DNA of 64,000 nt. It comes from Citrus sinensis (lineage: Eukaryota > Streptophyta > Magnoliopsida > Sapindales > Rutaceae). The notes under the pieces are model-generated. The model was not told where the DNA came from. It saw only the letters and a list, made by a program, of their open reading frames with translations, and searched no databases. This document shows positions 25,214-37,728 of the stretch, piece by piece (position 1 is the first letter of the stretch; the number at the start of each line of letters is the position of its first letter). A program made the position numbers and the translations under genes. Where the stretch lies: the NCBI RefSeq assembly GCF_022201045.2, contig NC_068558.1, forward strand, positions 34,429,501-34,493,500. Reading direction: 5' to 3'.

Positions 25214-26068
25214 AATTTAAACGATTTCTGTCAATCTAAGAGAGATGAAAATTTAATTTCTAACAATTTCCATTGGTTTGAATTGAAAATTCTTCAACCT
25301 GATTAAAGTTCAACTGCAATTGAGGAAGTCCATTCATTTGAACAGCTGAAAACTGCCAATCTAAAAGAAATTAAAATTATTCTTTATGAATGAATATTAG
25401 TGATTTAAATCATATTAACAATCAAATTCTCCAAAATCTGTACAGAAATTATGGTCCGGCCTAAGTTCCTAAAAAGGGTGCAAAGAAAAAGGAAAAACTC
25501 TCCTGTCTAGTAAATTCCGAGTATGGTAAACAATGTAACTATCAATGCCCTCTTCTTTTTTCATTGAAATATCAACAAGGAATGCTTTATACTCGAACTT
25601 CACCTATCCCACGCCATCACATTCCCGCATAGCAGGCTTGTGCTGTTTCATAATAGAGTTGCAGCTTAACGAATAATTTTGAAAAATTTCTGCCACAAGA
25701 TCCAGAAACAATTGTTTCAGCTGGATGGTACTTCATTTTTAATAGCACTAGTTGAAATATTCGGTGATCCAAAATTGAATCCTGCTGTCTTCAACTTGTT
25801 TTGCGTCCTCCAGTAAAGGTAAACTATTCCACAGGCCTTGAACCAGCTGCAGATAAAAGAATTATACTCTTTCTTGGAATAACTTGTATGTTGACTTGTT
25901 TAGCATTCAGCAAGAAAAGAATACAATTCTCCCCCGAGCGGGGCAGGGATATTACATATCGCCAGGAAAGCCAATTTATTGGCTTGAAAGAGCTTTGATC
26001 ACGACTGGTTGTAAACAAACCACTGTCTCGCCTCTGCTTTCTTTCGAGCTCCGCTCTCCCCGCCCCAT
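25214..26068. other. Intergenic DNA; probable PPR 3'UTR on the minus strand
   Basis: No independent gene is recognised. Short frames such as 25801-25998 have no family resemblance. The part nearest 26069 is probably the 3'UTR of the PPR gene if the three-exon model is right. Confidence 0.45.
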
Positions 26069-29000
26069 TCATGGCTTGCTGTTCGGATAGTCAGAAAGAA
26101 ATTCCGGGAGGCAGGTTTCAATGCAGATAGCAGATATAGTTCCTAAAAGGTAGTCACCAGATTGAAGTGAAATTTAGCAAGCAAGCAAAACTAACGTCCA
26201 AAAAACAGGAGGGAAAGGAAAACAAGGAGCTGTTATGAATCTTGGTAGCAGAAAGATGTCCATATTTCCACAAATATATTAAAGTAAAGCAATGATTTTT
26301 TTCGGCACAATAAAATGTAATCTAAGTAAATCAAAGATAAAGTGCACATATGGCATTAAGAGAGCAATAAAGTGTGTGCATATTGCTTTCTGATTAAAAG
26401 GGTAAAAATCAACATTTAGAGCACATATCTTCCTCTCAGGTATTTACCTTGTTCATCTGCCAGATGGTTGACACCGCAATGGGTCTTCTCACCTCTGGCG
26501 AAATTCAAAAACAACTTTACAGTAACATCGCAGAGAGAACATCTACATAATCCATCCTGTAAGGGTAAATATTAGAAAGGTAAGAAACAATTAACAAAAC
26601 AAGAATGAAGCATGTTATTATCCTACATACAATTCCAGTAAAATCTTCTTCAATACTTCTTTCACAAGGGAAAGAATATGGCCATAAAGACTCCTTCATT
26701 GCTGTCTTGCATCAAGTATTCCTCCATGTAATTGTTGTACAAAGCTGCACACTTCAGTCACCTGCTATAGACAACACCCGTACTTTACTTATAAGACCAT
26801 TCACAACTCCAAGACAGATGCTAAATATCTTTGCTTAAATCCCAATTTGCAGTACTAATTTCGTAGCACAAGAAGTATGCATTTTTCGTCTATGCTAATA
26901 AAAATAACGCTTTCGAAAGAAATGGCTTCTGAGAACTTGTATTTCTTACTCTATCCATCTCTCTATGTACACATATACATTTAATAAATCTAATAGTAAT
27001 TTTCCAAGAAATGGAACAACGACCAAAAATAAAAGACTGAACATATGGAATTTGAGACGGTAATTAGTCACTTGCCTTTTATCAAATCCCTCAATTAACA
27101 TTGCATATGTTGGAGATTTTATCTGGCAGCCTTTCTTTTCCATGATGTCCAACAGTTCAGAGCATTTGTCTGCAAGACCTTTCTTAAGCAAGCCATCAAT
27201 AAGTATTTTCCAAGCTACTTCATCAGCATTATACCCACAATGTAGTAAGTTACAAAACACTGCTTTAGCCTTCTCGTTTTTCTCTTCATCATATAACCCA
27301 CAAAGGAGCATCTTGTAGGACTCTAGATGCGGTAAATGACCATGTTCAATCATAGCATCCAACAGTCTTACTGCTTCCTCATACAATTTCAACTCACAGC
27401 AACACTTCACAAGAGCATTATAAATATCTTCACTAGGTGATATTCCTCTTTCTCTCATGTGTTCAAATAACCTTTGGGCTACTGTCCAGCGCCCAACTTT
27501 GCAAAGTCCAATGATGAGCTTCCCGTAAGTGTTAACATTAGGTGAACAACCGTGTGCATGCATTGTCTCAAAAAGTTGCACTGCAGTGTCAAATTCCATC
27601 ATCTTCCACACATCAGCAACGTTGACTAATGAGACATTTGAAACCAAATAAAATCCCATCACATTGCTGTTTTCTTTCATCCATTTTTTATTTGATAGAT
27701 GCTTGATTAAAAAAGCATATGTGTGATGAGAAGGCTCGCAACCAGCATCAAACATGCGCTTGAGAACATCAAATGCGGAATATATTAAGCCCAAATGAGC
27801 ATATGCGCAAATTAGCAAGGTGTAAGTCACAGAATCTGGCACAATTCCCTCTCTATTCATTTTAACTATCAAATCTTCAGCTTCATCTAATTTCCCTATG
27901 CTGCAATATGCCTGAATAAATGCAGTATAAGTATATACATCAGGTTTAAGTCCCAAGGAAACCATTTGGTCTAAAAGCCTGTGAGCATGATCAAAGTCTC
28001 CTTCCTTCAGTACTTCTTCAATAAGAATCGTATAAGTATAAACTGTGGGTTTAACTCCCATCTTTGTCATCTTTTCCACCAGCAACAATGCTTCTTGCAC
28101 CTTTCTTTCTCTGTATAAGCCATCTATTAGAGCATTGTATGTGTATGAATTCGGCAAACAATCATCACTAAGCATTCTCTCTAGTAAAGAATGGGCATCA
28201 TCTATTTTCCCTTCCTTGCAGTATCCATCAATCAATGCAGTATATATCACTTCACCTGCCTTTATACCTTTCTTTTCAAGAGAATCAAACAGCACCTGAG
28301 CTTCTTCCACACGCCCTCTTTTACATAAAGTGTCTATGAAAACACTATAAGTAAACTGATCAGGAACAAGACCACTTTCATTTATCAAATGAAGCACTTT
28401 ATAAGCACTATCTAAATGACCTTCTCTACACTGTCCATAAATCAATGAGTTATAAGTAATCAACGTAGGTGATAAATTCTGCTCAAGCAACTCATTAAGT
28501 AGAGACATTGCCCTATGCACATTTTTTCTTTTACAAAACCCACATATCAGTTCATTATAAGTCCTAGCATTTGGACTACAATTATTAGATTTCATCAAAT
28601 CCAAAATTTGCAATGCAGCCTCCATCAATCCCTCCTTACAATATCCATCAATCAACGCATTATATGTAACCACATTTGGAAACAACCCTTTCTCCAACAT
28701 TCTATTCAACAACCCGCTTGCCTCATCAACCTTATTCTCTTTACACAAGCAATCAATCAACACTGTATAAGTATGCACATTTGGCTCACACCCTCTTGCC
28801 GACATCTCATTAAAAAACTCCAACGCTTCTGATTTCCTACCTACTCTACACAACCCAAAAATAACCACAGTATAAGTCCTCACAGTCGGCCTACAATCAT
28901 CCTCTCCCATTCTCCTAAACAACTCTATTGCCTCATCCACCCGTTTTGCCCCACAAAGACCGTGTATCAAATTCGTATACGATACCTCATTTCTTCGACA

Positions 29001-29804
29001 ACCCTTTTTCGGCATCATCCTAAAAACCCTAAAACCTTTCTCCACATCCTTATTCCTACAATACCCCAAAATCAACGACGTATAAGTAAATGTATCCGGA
29101 CTCAATCCCGCCTGCACAATCTTACTCACATACAGCTCTGCCTCACCAACATTCCCCACCTTACAACACCCATTAATCATCGTATTAAACGTATAAATAT
29201 TCGGCACAACCATATTATCCAACATTTCCAAATACACGCGCTTCATCTCATCAACCAAATGAAATTTCGACAATTGCATTAACAATGTGTTATAACCCTT
29301 AACACTAAGCTTCAAACTAAACTCACTACCACTCTCATTCACTCTCCTTAGAAAATCTAACACGAAAAGAATTTCTTTATCCAAACTACAAGATTTAAGC
29401 ATCAAAAAGACAATTTTTTCACTGGCCTTGGTGAAATTGTTACGGATTAAGAGATTTAACAAAGAGGAGTAGGATTCAACGGAGTGTTTGAACCCGGGTT
29501 TTTGGGAAATCCAATAGGAGAAATCGAGGGCAGTTTGGGGATTGAGGTCGAGGGAGAAGAGAGAGGAAATGTGAGAAGGGGACAAGAGAGGGATTAGTTT
29601 TGTGATCGAGGTGTGTCTTTGCCAAGTTGTGGGGTGAGTTGAGAGGATGGTGAAGATTTGAGAAGGGAGATCCGGTGGGTCCGGGTCTAGGGGAAGTGGG
29701 AGGGAGGAGATTGATGATGATTTGCAGAAGGGATATTTATTGAGAAACTGACCTGGGCTTTTGGTGAAGGCGGTAAAAATGGCAGCCGGCGCCCGATTAC
29801 TCAT
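26069..29804 (-). CDS. P-class pentatricopeptide repeat protein, about 20 repeats
   Basis: PPR proteins bind organellar RNA through tandem 35-residue helical repeats and guide its processing, stability or translation. After about 190 N-terminal residues the protein has some 20 contiguous 35-residue P-type repeats (TYNALIDGYCKEG-like, ending near P-[ND]); the sixteenth carries an extra segment of about 29 residues. There is no E or DYW domain. The frame is open from 29876, but Met 29804 (MSNRAP...) begins a targeting-like N-terminus. Without splicing the frame ends at 26946 with a hydrophobic tail unlike a PPR. My model splices at a GC donor after 27076 to exons 26494-26448 and 26142-26069, giving about 949 aa. 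The repeat region is certain; the last 40 residues are inferred. At5g65560-type PPRs are the closest match I recall. Confidence 0.85.
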
Positions 29805-30758
29805 TTCCAGACGGCGGCGGGAATGACGGTTCGGTTCATGAATGTGAAAGGAAAGAAACGTGGGAGACTGACACACTTCACTGGTTTCTGTAACGAAAGA
29901 AGAGGAGGGTTGTTACAATAACAGTGGTAAAATGGAAAGAAGAAAACTGTGTAGTGAGTTAAAACTGCCCTGAGCTAATTTACGTAAGCAATGCTACGGC
30001 GTCCAAGCATACGGGTCTCAGTTTGAGTCCGAATTATTAAGGTGTTATTTATCATTAATTAAACGATGGTTAAATAATTTTATGACTTATTAAATTTATT
30101 ATTTAGTAGATGAATGATATATGATATTAAAAATTAAATTAAAATTTAAATATTAGAATTTTAACTGTTAAACACAAACATAATACAAATATTTTTTTTT
30201 TCGTGACACTCATATGATATATGATATAATGTGCAACTCCATTTGTCTTTTTTTTTTTTTTGTCCCAGTAACGACACCTCTTTCTAATAAAGTTTTAAGT
30301 TTTTTGTTTTCATTTTTTTTTTACTTATAAATAAATGTTGATAATTGTTTCGGACTTGTAAGTATTGGATCAGTTTTCTTATAGACTATTACAAATTAAA
30401 AAGAGTAAAATTTGCCATTCAAAAATGAGTATTAAGAATTTTTTTTTACCTGCCATGAAAGTCATAATTAAATATCAAGATGTATTGGTATTTTAAATAA
30501 GGATTAAGATTCTTTTTTAATTTGAATTCTATTGAATATAAATTTACGTTTTGATTAGTGATTAATAAATAAATAATAAATAAATTATATAAACAAAAGA
30601 TGTTGTTAATATCATCAATTGATTTTGTACAAATTAATTTAACATAATATTATTAGCTTGATGAAAATATAAACTTACAAAAATAAATTATCATTACAAT
30701 ATTTGTTTATATATGATATTAAAGATTTATCGATTGATTAAGCATGTCTTTTTTTTTG

Positions 30759-30786
30759 GGGGGGGGGGGGGGAGTGGGGGGGGGGA
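30759..30786 (+). repeat. Poly-G tract
   Basis: Two runs of G separated by AGT on the plus strand. Homopolymers of this length are error-prone in sequencing, so the exact length is uncertain. It could in principle form a G-quadruplex, but no gene context supports a role. Confidence 0.7.
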
Positions 30787-32409
30787 GATTAGACAAGTTA
30801 ATAGGAACATAAAGTCTAAATTCCTAATCTGCGATTAGAGATGGTAGAAGGGCTCCGGCCGGCCGGGCTCGTCGGGCTTTGTCTGAGGGTAAGAGCTAAG
30901 GTCTCGAAAATCAAGGCCGACCATGGACCTGGGCTTACAACAATAATAATCAGGCCCAGCAACCCACAAAATTTTATAAATTTTAATTTACTCCAACTCT
31001 TTTGTGCAGCCAGCACTTATACACCCCAGCGTATTTCTTCAGGCAAACCTTATCATTTTAAAAATTTTCTGAAAAACAAAAACCGGGCCAGCCTAAACTC
31101 CGGTTCAACCGTCCCATTTTGCCAACCAAATTTGTGCTTAAAGAAACAACCGACATGGGGCATATGACACGCTTTTCAAATCTCACCGGGCAACATTAAG
31201 ATGAGCAAAGTATTTGTATCAGTTGTTGGTTGCATTTACGATAGGGACACAAAAAATTTCTAAATAATCAACATGAAATCTTAATGAAATAAGAGTATTT
31301 CACTCACTGAGCTGTGTAATTGGTTTGTGTATACCAAATGAAAAATGAAATATTCGAGGAACTTTTCAAATAAAAAATAAAATATTTGAGGAAACTAAAT
31401 TAATCACCCATAAGGCTATGGTATAATATGAGTTTTTGGAAGAGTAGAGACTAATGAGAAGGGCTTGATTAGCTAAAATATGATCTGTGGTTGTATCAAT
31501 CGTAGTGGTCCGGATGATGGCAAGGTGAAGTTAGTAGAATTTCTTATGTTAAGACAACTACACGAATAGAATTTATTCATAAATCTAAAAATGATGATGG
31601 GATGCTGGTTTTGGTAGAAAAAAGAGTAAAACAAGTATTAAATTATTTTCTAAAAATTGAAAATATAATAATGAGATGCTGCTTCGATAGAAGAACGAGT
31701 AAAAAGAATGAAAAGATAGCTTTTAGAATGAGAAATGAAAAATGTACAAAAAGAATCAAATGTTAGGTTTTAGAAAGAGAAGCAATTTTTGAATATTGAT
31801 AACTTTGATATTTAAGTTTTATAAAATTTGATAGTTTGTTGTACAAGATTAAAATAGTTTGCTAAGGTTGTAAATATACTTAAATTAAATTTCTAATAAA
31901 CTTTAAAAAAAAAGCATATTAATGTCTATCAATAATATATTTTTTTAAAAAATACTTGTTAATAAAAATCGATCATTGTTTGAGTTAGTCTCATTTTTTT
32001 AAGTCATAAATCCTCACTATGTACATCATAGTATTTCATAATATTTGTTTGACTTTAAATTTTATATTAAGCAGTACCTAATATATAGTTTAACGTAAAT
32101 ATTAATTGTAAAAATTAAATTTTGTTTTTCAGAAGATTACGTTTGCATTTTTTAACTTTAAAATAAAACATTTTTGGATACCTAACTACTGAAGACGCAA
32201 ATATGAATGCATGATTAAAAATACAGAAGTGATCTCCAACAAGGCATTATTCGCTTCCCCGTCAGTCTCTGTGAACTTAATTGCCAAACCAATTGGACAT
32301 AACTGGAACATTATCCTTGAGAATGAGATAATGCTTCTTCTACTCCAAGAACTAACTACTTGTTTTGTGTCTAGTAATAAAAAATTGCAACCAAAGCCGA
32401 CAACCTCAC

Positions 32410-32447
32410 CCCCCACCCCCCCCCCCCCCCCCCCCCCCTCCCCCCCC
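32410..32447 (+). repeat. Poly-C tract
   Basis: A run of nearly pure C interrupted by A and T, about 290 bp downstream of the first HEXO2 stop. It produces spurious Pro-rich and Gly-rich open frames on the two strands. Confidence 0.8.
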
Positions 32448-32735
32448 AAAAAAAACATTTATTGGTTATTAGTTTTATAACTTTGGTATGGAACAAAACC
32501 ATAGAAGGGTGTTAGACCATTTTCCTATCTAAGACTAGTAAATCCTTTGTCGAACTATATGTATGTTGAACAATCACAGGACTTGTCTTTAATCCATGGA
32601 GAAACAGGACAGTGCCATAGAGCTATGTTGATTTTGGGGCTAGTTCAATTAACTAGTATAATTATAGCAGCTGCGCAAAAGATGATTTCTTGCTGCTGTG
32701 AATGGCAAAGAAACAGCCCATAAACAAGCATATAG

Positions 32736-34906
32736 CTAAATTGATGCATGAACTGTGTTGCACATGCCTGGATTTCTCACACACCAAAGTGGCTGAATAG
32801 GCTCAGCACCAATCCCTCTACTCACCATTCTGTGCCTCCACTCATTCAACCGATCTGTTGCTTCCGCGTACCTCTTCTTGCCCGTCTCATCCCTGTTTCC
32901 TGACCACAGCGCCTCAGCCATAGCCGAGGTCCTAGGCCAAAGCCGAGAGTCCAGAACAGTTGGATCGGCTTGCTCAGACCATAATGCCACCTCCCCACCA
33001 AGCACCAATGTAGCCTTCTCCTCACTCAGCCCATATGTTATGTCATAATTGTATATCGTTTGCCATGTCTTAAACGGCGCACACCATGACCCTCCTTTTG
33101 ATGCTGTGTCGCTACTAACAAGCTGATCATACTGGCTATCATTCCCAAGAAATCCTCCATGTCCACAATCCAAATAATAGTAATCTGCAGATGACACAAT
33201 TGCCCTGTATCCAGCATCAACAATCTTTTTCGTGTTATTCGGGCCATTGTTCCATGTTTGCAAGATTGTGTACTTAGGATCAAGAATTGAAGAATCCACC
33301 TTAACAACACCATCCAATAAAACATCCTCCCAATAAATCACAGTGCGATTGAGGGAGGCAATGTAAGGGAAGGTTTCATTAACAAATTTTTCGAGCACTT
33401 GACTGAGACTTCCACCGTTTGATAGGAATGATTGAATGGTGGGATCAGTTTTCCAGCAACCAGGGGTGACTTCATCAGCTCCAGCATGGAAGAATGGTTC
33501 TGGAAACATCTTTACAACATCACTTATCACATTTTTAAAGACTTGGTAAGTCTTCGGATTCAAGGGGTTCAATTGGCCAGTTCCTGGCTCTGCTGCTAGC
33601 TTGTCTTCCCCTTTGCTTTCTGCTGGCCACCAAAACATGTTTGCACATGTTACAATTTCTGGGTATGCCTCTGCCCATGACCCTGTGTGGCCTGAAAATC
33701 AAAACACAATTGCTCACGCACTCATCTTTTCCTAAGCCATCAATGCAGCTTTATGATTAACGAAGAGAAATGAAACAGTTTTATTTCAAAGAATTGACAA
33801 CATATTAGATTCAGCATGGCTCTTTTGCCTAGTAGTAATGCAAGAATTATGCCCCAGCAAGCTAAAAACAGGAGCCCCACCAAAACAGGGCACGTTCTTA
33901 TTTTTTATTAGATTCTCTATTAATGTGAATTTTAGTCAAACCAAGTTCATGATTGAAAATTAATTAAAAAATTAAATAACATAAAAACAAATTTTACTCA
34001 TATTGGCTAATTGCATACCATAAAATTATGCAAATATTAATTAGACAATCTCTAATCACATCAGACTTTTAAAAAAAATAATAAACACTCACCAGGAGAA
34101 TCAATCTCAGGAATGACCCTGACACCATGATCCAGACCAAACTCAACAATCTTCTTCACATCATCAGGAGAGTACTGCATGTCATCGCCATAAGATCCTT
34201 TAGCAGCAAGCCCGGGTTCAGAGGGCAGATTCAACGGAAACGAATGAGAATCCGTAATGTGCCAATGAAACACATTCATTTTATTAGCACTCATGGCATA
34301 AATCGTCCTCATTATATCACCAACGCCGTAATAGTTCCTCGACGTATCAAGCAACAACCCTCTGTGGGCGAAGATGGGATCATCCCACACGTAAACACCC
34401 ACCGGAACACGGGAAGGGCGGCCCCAGACGAGCTGAGAAAACGTCTCTAGACCTCTCATGGCGCCCCACGGCGTCTCCGCCGTCAGGTTTGCCGTGGGGT
34501 GGTCGCTGGGGATGTGGAGAGTGTACGACTCGTTGACCCCGTGGTGCAACGGCGCGTATAATCTGTGGATCATGATATGGAGGGCCTGCAAGGGTTGGGG
34601 AGGGGGAAGGGATAACGTGGCTGTTGACGGGTTGTTGACCGATGATGGAAGGTGGTGTTCGGTTTTGATCAAGGTGAGATAGCGGGCGACCGCAGAGGAG
34701 AGGTGGGGGTGGTCGTATGGTGGCGCGATGGTGAAAGACGGAGACAGAAGGCTGAGCTGGTGCTGCGGGGCCCATCTGACGAGTCTTGGTTTTGGCCATA
34801 CGTCGATGGTGGTGGCAGTTGTCGATTGGACAGATGGGATGATGTGTAGCACTAGAAAGAAGATCAATGCAACAACGTTAGAGATGGAGATGTGACTTCT
34901 GACCAT
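32736..34906 (-). CDS. Beta-hexosaminidase, HEXO2-type, GH20 (copy A), 2 exons, 589 aa
   Basis: GH20 enzyme that removes terminal N-acetylglucosamine (or GalNAc) from N-glycans; Arabidopsis HEXO2 acts at the cell surface. Exon 1 is 34906-34093 and exon 2 is 33691-32736, joined at the Gly of SPG|HTGSW. The N-terminus is a signal peptide or anchor (about residues 8-28). The GH20b-like domain starts at DVWPKPR. The catalytic domain shows [21 protein letters not shown], the Asp-Glu catalytic pair in FHAGADEV, the YWEDV motif and WSEQAD. The C-terminus ends [12 protein letters not shown]. Length and C-terminal motifs fit HEXO2 better than HEXO1 or HEXO3. It is paralogous to the gene at 50716-53149. 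Confidence 0.95.
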
Positions 34907-35118
34907 ATTTTGGAGTCTTGTTCAAGTGCTGTGTGACTACGCTTGTGTTTTTGGTTGGTATTGGATCCTTATAATAGAATGAATGAATGAATGCTTATGT
35001 TTGTGCTGTGGAAATGTTTGCAGTTGTTTTTAAATTTTCAATTTGAAGTTTCTAACTTCGGTTTTGCTTTTGTTTTTCTTGTTTGGTCTTAATAGTTATC
35101 CTTTTCGCATTAATGTTG

Positions 35119-35126
35119 ACACGTGT
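35119..35126. promoter_or_regulatory. Palindromic G-box ACACGTGT upstream of HEXO2 copy A
   Basis: A perfect 8-bp palindrome containing CACGTG, about 215 bp upstream of the copy A start codon. bHLH or bZIP binding is inferred from the motif alone. Confidence 0.3.
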
Positions 35127-35317
35127 AATTAGCACAAGCGATGCAATTTTCTAATTATTCGAAATTCAGTAGTCTAATAGTGCTCTAGTTTAAAAAACAA
35201 AATGCTCTTTCAGTCTTAATGAAACTAACCTTTTCATTATAAAGCTTTCAGTATGGATTTCGAAGTACTAATTAAGTATGAGTTGGAGCAATTATTGTTT
35301 TTTTCTTAAATAATAAT

Positions 35318-36099
35318 TGTTTGGGTGATAAAATATGACAACCACAATCAGGCTTTTTTTTTAAAAAAAAAAATTGATTGTGCTCGCCTTGCCATTTAAA
35401 ATAGCTTGGGGGGAATTCGATGAGCAGGATTAGGCAAGGAGATGGATAAACTAAGAAGAGGCTCAGTTAAAGTCACTCCCTCAATCTTCTTAAAAAGTTC
35501 AAGGACGGAGCTCTATCCACAAAACCCATGATTCTATCATCTTATGGAGTAAAGGGAGGTGGAATCCTATAAAAAAAAAATACCAAATCCTAGAATGTAA
35601 GGGAGATTAAGGGTAAACTCTATCCAAAAGCTCCACTATACTGCAATCCATGGGGAGAGATTTGATCCCCATAAAACTCCTAAGAATGCCAAGTGTTGGA
35701 AATTTTTTGAAAGAAACTCCATCCTATCTTATTCCTTACATCATCTCAGAGGGTTGAATTTTGAAAAACTTTCTTCCTCACCCATATCTAACCTTCCTTA
35801 TTTTTATTTCTTCTTCTTATTTTAAAGGAGAATTTCTTCTTATTTTATTTTTTTGATTAATTTTTTATTGATTCTTTTATACAAATAATTATATACCCTG
35901 TCAGTCCACGAAAACCCGTGATACTAACTTGAAAAATTTCTGACTCCCATGACCATTTTTCTGGTTACAAGTACTCGCCAGGATTGAACCGTGCTAGCTA
36001 ATTTTTGCTCGGACTTCTTTGTAAAGGCAAAAATCATCTCTCCATATAAACAAATTCAAATGTTAATGTTACCAACATGACCAGATTATTGTGTCAACA
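35318..36099 (+). repeat. Outer element, left (5') LTR
   Basis: Begins TGTTTGGGTGAT and ends TGTGTCAACA. It matches 48150-49078 over its length with many substitutions and small indels, so the insertion is old. Confidence 0.8.
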
Positions 36100-36574
36100 T
36101 TTTGGCTCTGTCTATGGGGACAGTAGGAGAAACCATTCTACTGGAGCAACAAAACCTATGTGGGATCAAGAGGAAAAAGTGAGCACAAAGAGGGTGAATT
36201 AAGGATGAACAAAAGTGATGATGAAGCAAGGAGGGAGATACCCAAAATTGATAAGAATAAAACTTAAGGGTAATCGCCCACAAAGTTAGGGAGCAAGCGA
36301 TAAACGAAAGAATGAAGCAGATGAAAAAAAATGGATAGTCTGGCACATTGTTACAAGAACTAAGGGAAGAATAGAGAAGCCTCAATACAAGGAATTCTGC
36401 TAGGAGTACAGATATGCTAAAATCAAATAACAAGAGACAAGTACCTGAAAGACCAGGAGTTGTTGTACCAGTGCCACAAGAATGGATGATCTTTTTAAAA
36501 ACAGACCAAACCCCACTATAGAAGTGCGAAGAGAGGAGAATATCAAAGAAAGAGAACTGAGAAAATATCTATCA

Positions 36575-37259
36575 TGTTGATGCGAGATTCTGGTTCTCTG
36601 CTCGACCACGACCAGGATCTCTCCTCAACTAACTAGACCACGACCAGTACCTTTCCTCGTAATACTTCTTCTCCACAGACTCCTGCATACATAGAAACAA
36701 GTCAGAGCACGCCGGGTGTTTTCTCGGGGTAAACCCTCCGACGCTCAAGTCAGGAATGTAGGCTTTGCCTTTCTGGGAAAAACGGCCACTAATCTTATGG
36801 CTCTTTTCTTAGATCTATCAATCGAAAGTTCTCTTTTTTTTTCAGTTTTAATCTCAAAAAGTCTAACTTTTTACCTTCGTTGGCTACCTTTTTATAGGCT
36901 TATCTTGAGTTCAGACCTTCCCTCAATCCACGCCCATTAACTTCCCACCTCTCGGAAGTGGATGCCCCGTTTCCGTAATCGTGGGTGGTTGCATGGCCTT
37001 CGTGCCTTGATTCTCGGGTTGGAGAGCACGTCTCGCCAACTGTCGTTGACCGGGTCTCTTCACCTCAACCCTTAGCAGGAATGACTTTATGCTTCTAATA
37101 GGAGACCGGCCTCACGGATGGCATATTCGTGGACGAGCAGAATATTCCTGCTCCTGTTCCCCTGCTACCAGACTTCTGTAAGATATACCTGCTCGTGGAA
37201 CCCCGCTACCAGTTATCTGCTCATCACGGCTGGTCTTGTCGAAGTACATACCCCAAATA
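36575..37259 (-). repeat. Inner element, 3' LTR (left copy)
   Basis: 685 bp, starting TGTTGATGCGAG on the plus strand and ending CCCCAAATA, where the partner has CCCCAAACA. It differs from the other LTR by scattered substitutions and small indels. A purine-rich AAACTAGGGGACC lies just internal to it on the minus strand, as expected for the polypurine tract. Confidence 0.9.
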
Positions 37260-37728
37260 TCGGTCCCCTAGTTTCTGATGTTGGGTAACATAGTGAGCCG
37301 ACAGTAGAAACTCGATAGTTTTGGCTCGTGCGGGATAGGAAAAGGCTGCCAAGAGTCGTGTTGCATTTAATTACGGATAAGGTGAGGTGGCAGAAATCTA
37401 CCCCTTCATTTGAATTTCAAACCGATGGTTACGAAACTCTTGGATTTGTGCCGTGAAATGTTGGCAGCCCAAAAGTTTGTTCCTCATTAGGAAAACCCAA
37501 AACCCCCAAAAGAGAAACTCGTCATTTACTCTGTTTTTGTCTTTCCGACGAACGAGTATCGGCATAAAAGCTTCCATCCCTGTCTTCCATCCTTGTCCCT
37601 CTCCGACTGAGCTATAACTTCAGGTATTATTTTTATTTCCTCGGTCTTGGATAGTTGTAGACAATTTCTTTTCTCTCTGTTTTGTTTGGGTAGTGTTTGG
37701 TGATACTGCTCTGGTTATAGTTTAGGGA

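Larger units (their letters stand above)
29877..32735. other. Intergenic DNA with homopolymer G and C runs
   Basis: No gene is recognised. It holds the PPR promoter side (29877-30000), AT-rich DNA, a G run at about 30759-30786, a GC-richer stretch at 30840-30960 with no family resemblance, and a C run at about 32410-32447. The C run creates false Gly- and Pro-rich frames. Confidence 0.5.

Noticed and set aside
29980..30050. Possible SINE near the PPR promoter (AGTTTGAGTCC)
   Set aside because: A single weak box B match without other SINE features.
30759..30786. G-quadruplex regulatory element
   Set aside because: A homopolymer G run in intergenic DNA with no nearby promoter; more likely slippage or a sequencing-uncertain tract.
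30841..31167. 108-codon frame in a GC-richer patch
   Set aside because: No recognisable domain or splice partner; composition shift alone is not evidence of a gene.
32186..32480. Gly-rich and Pro-rich open frames on opposite strands
   Set aside because: Both are translations of the poly-C/poly-G tract at 32410-32447.
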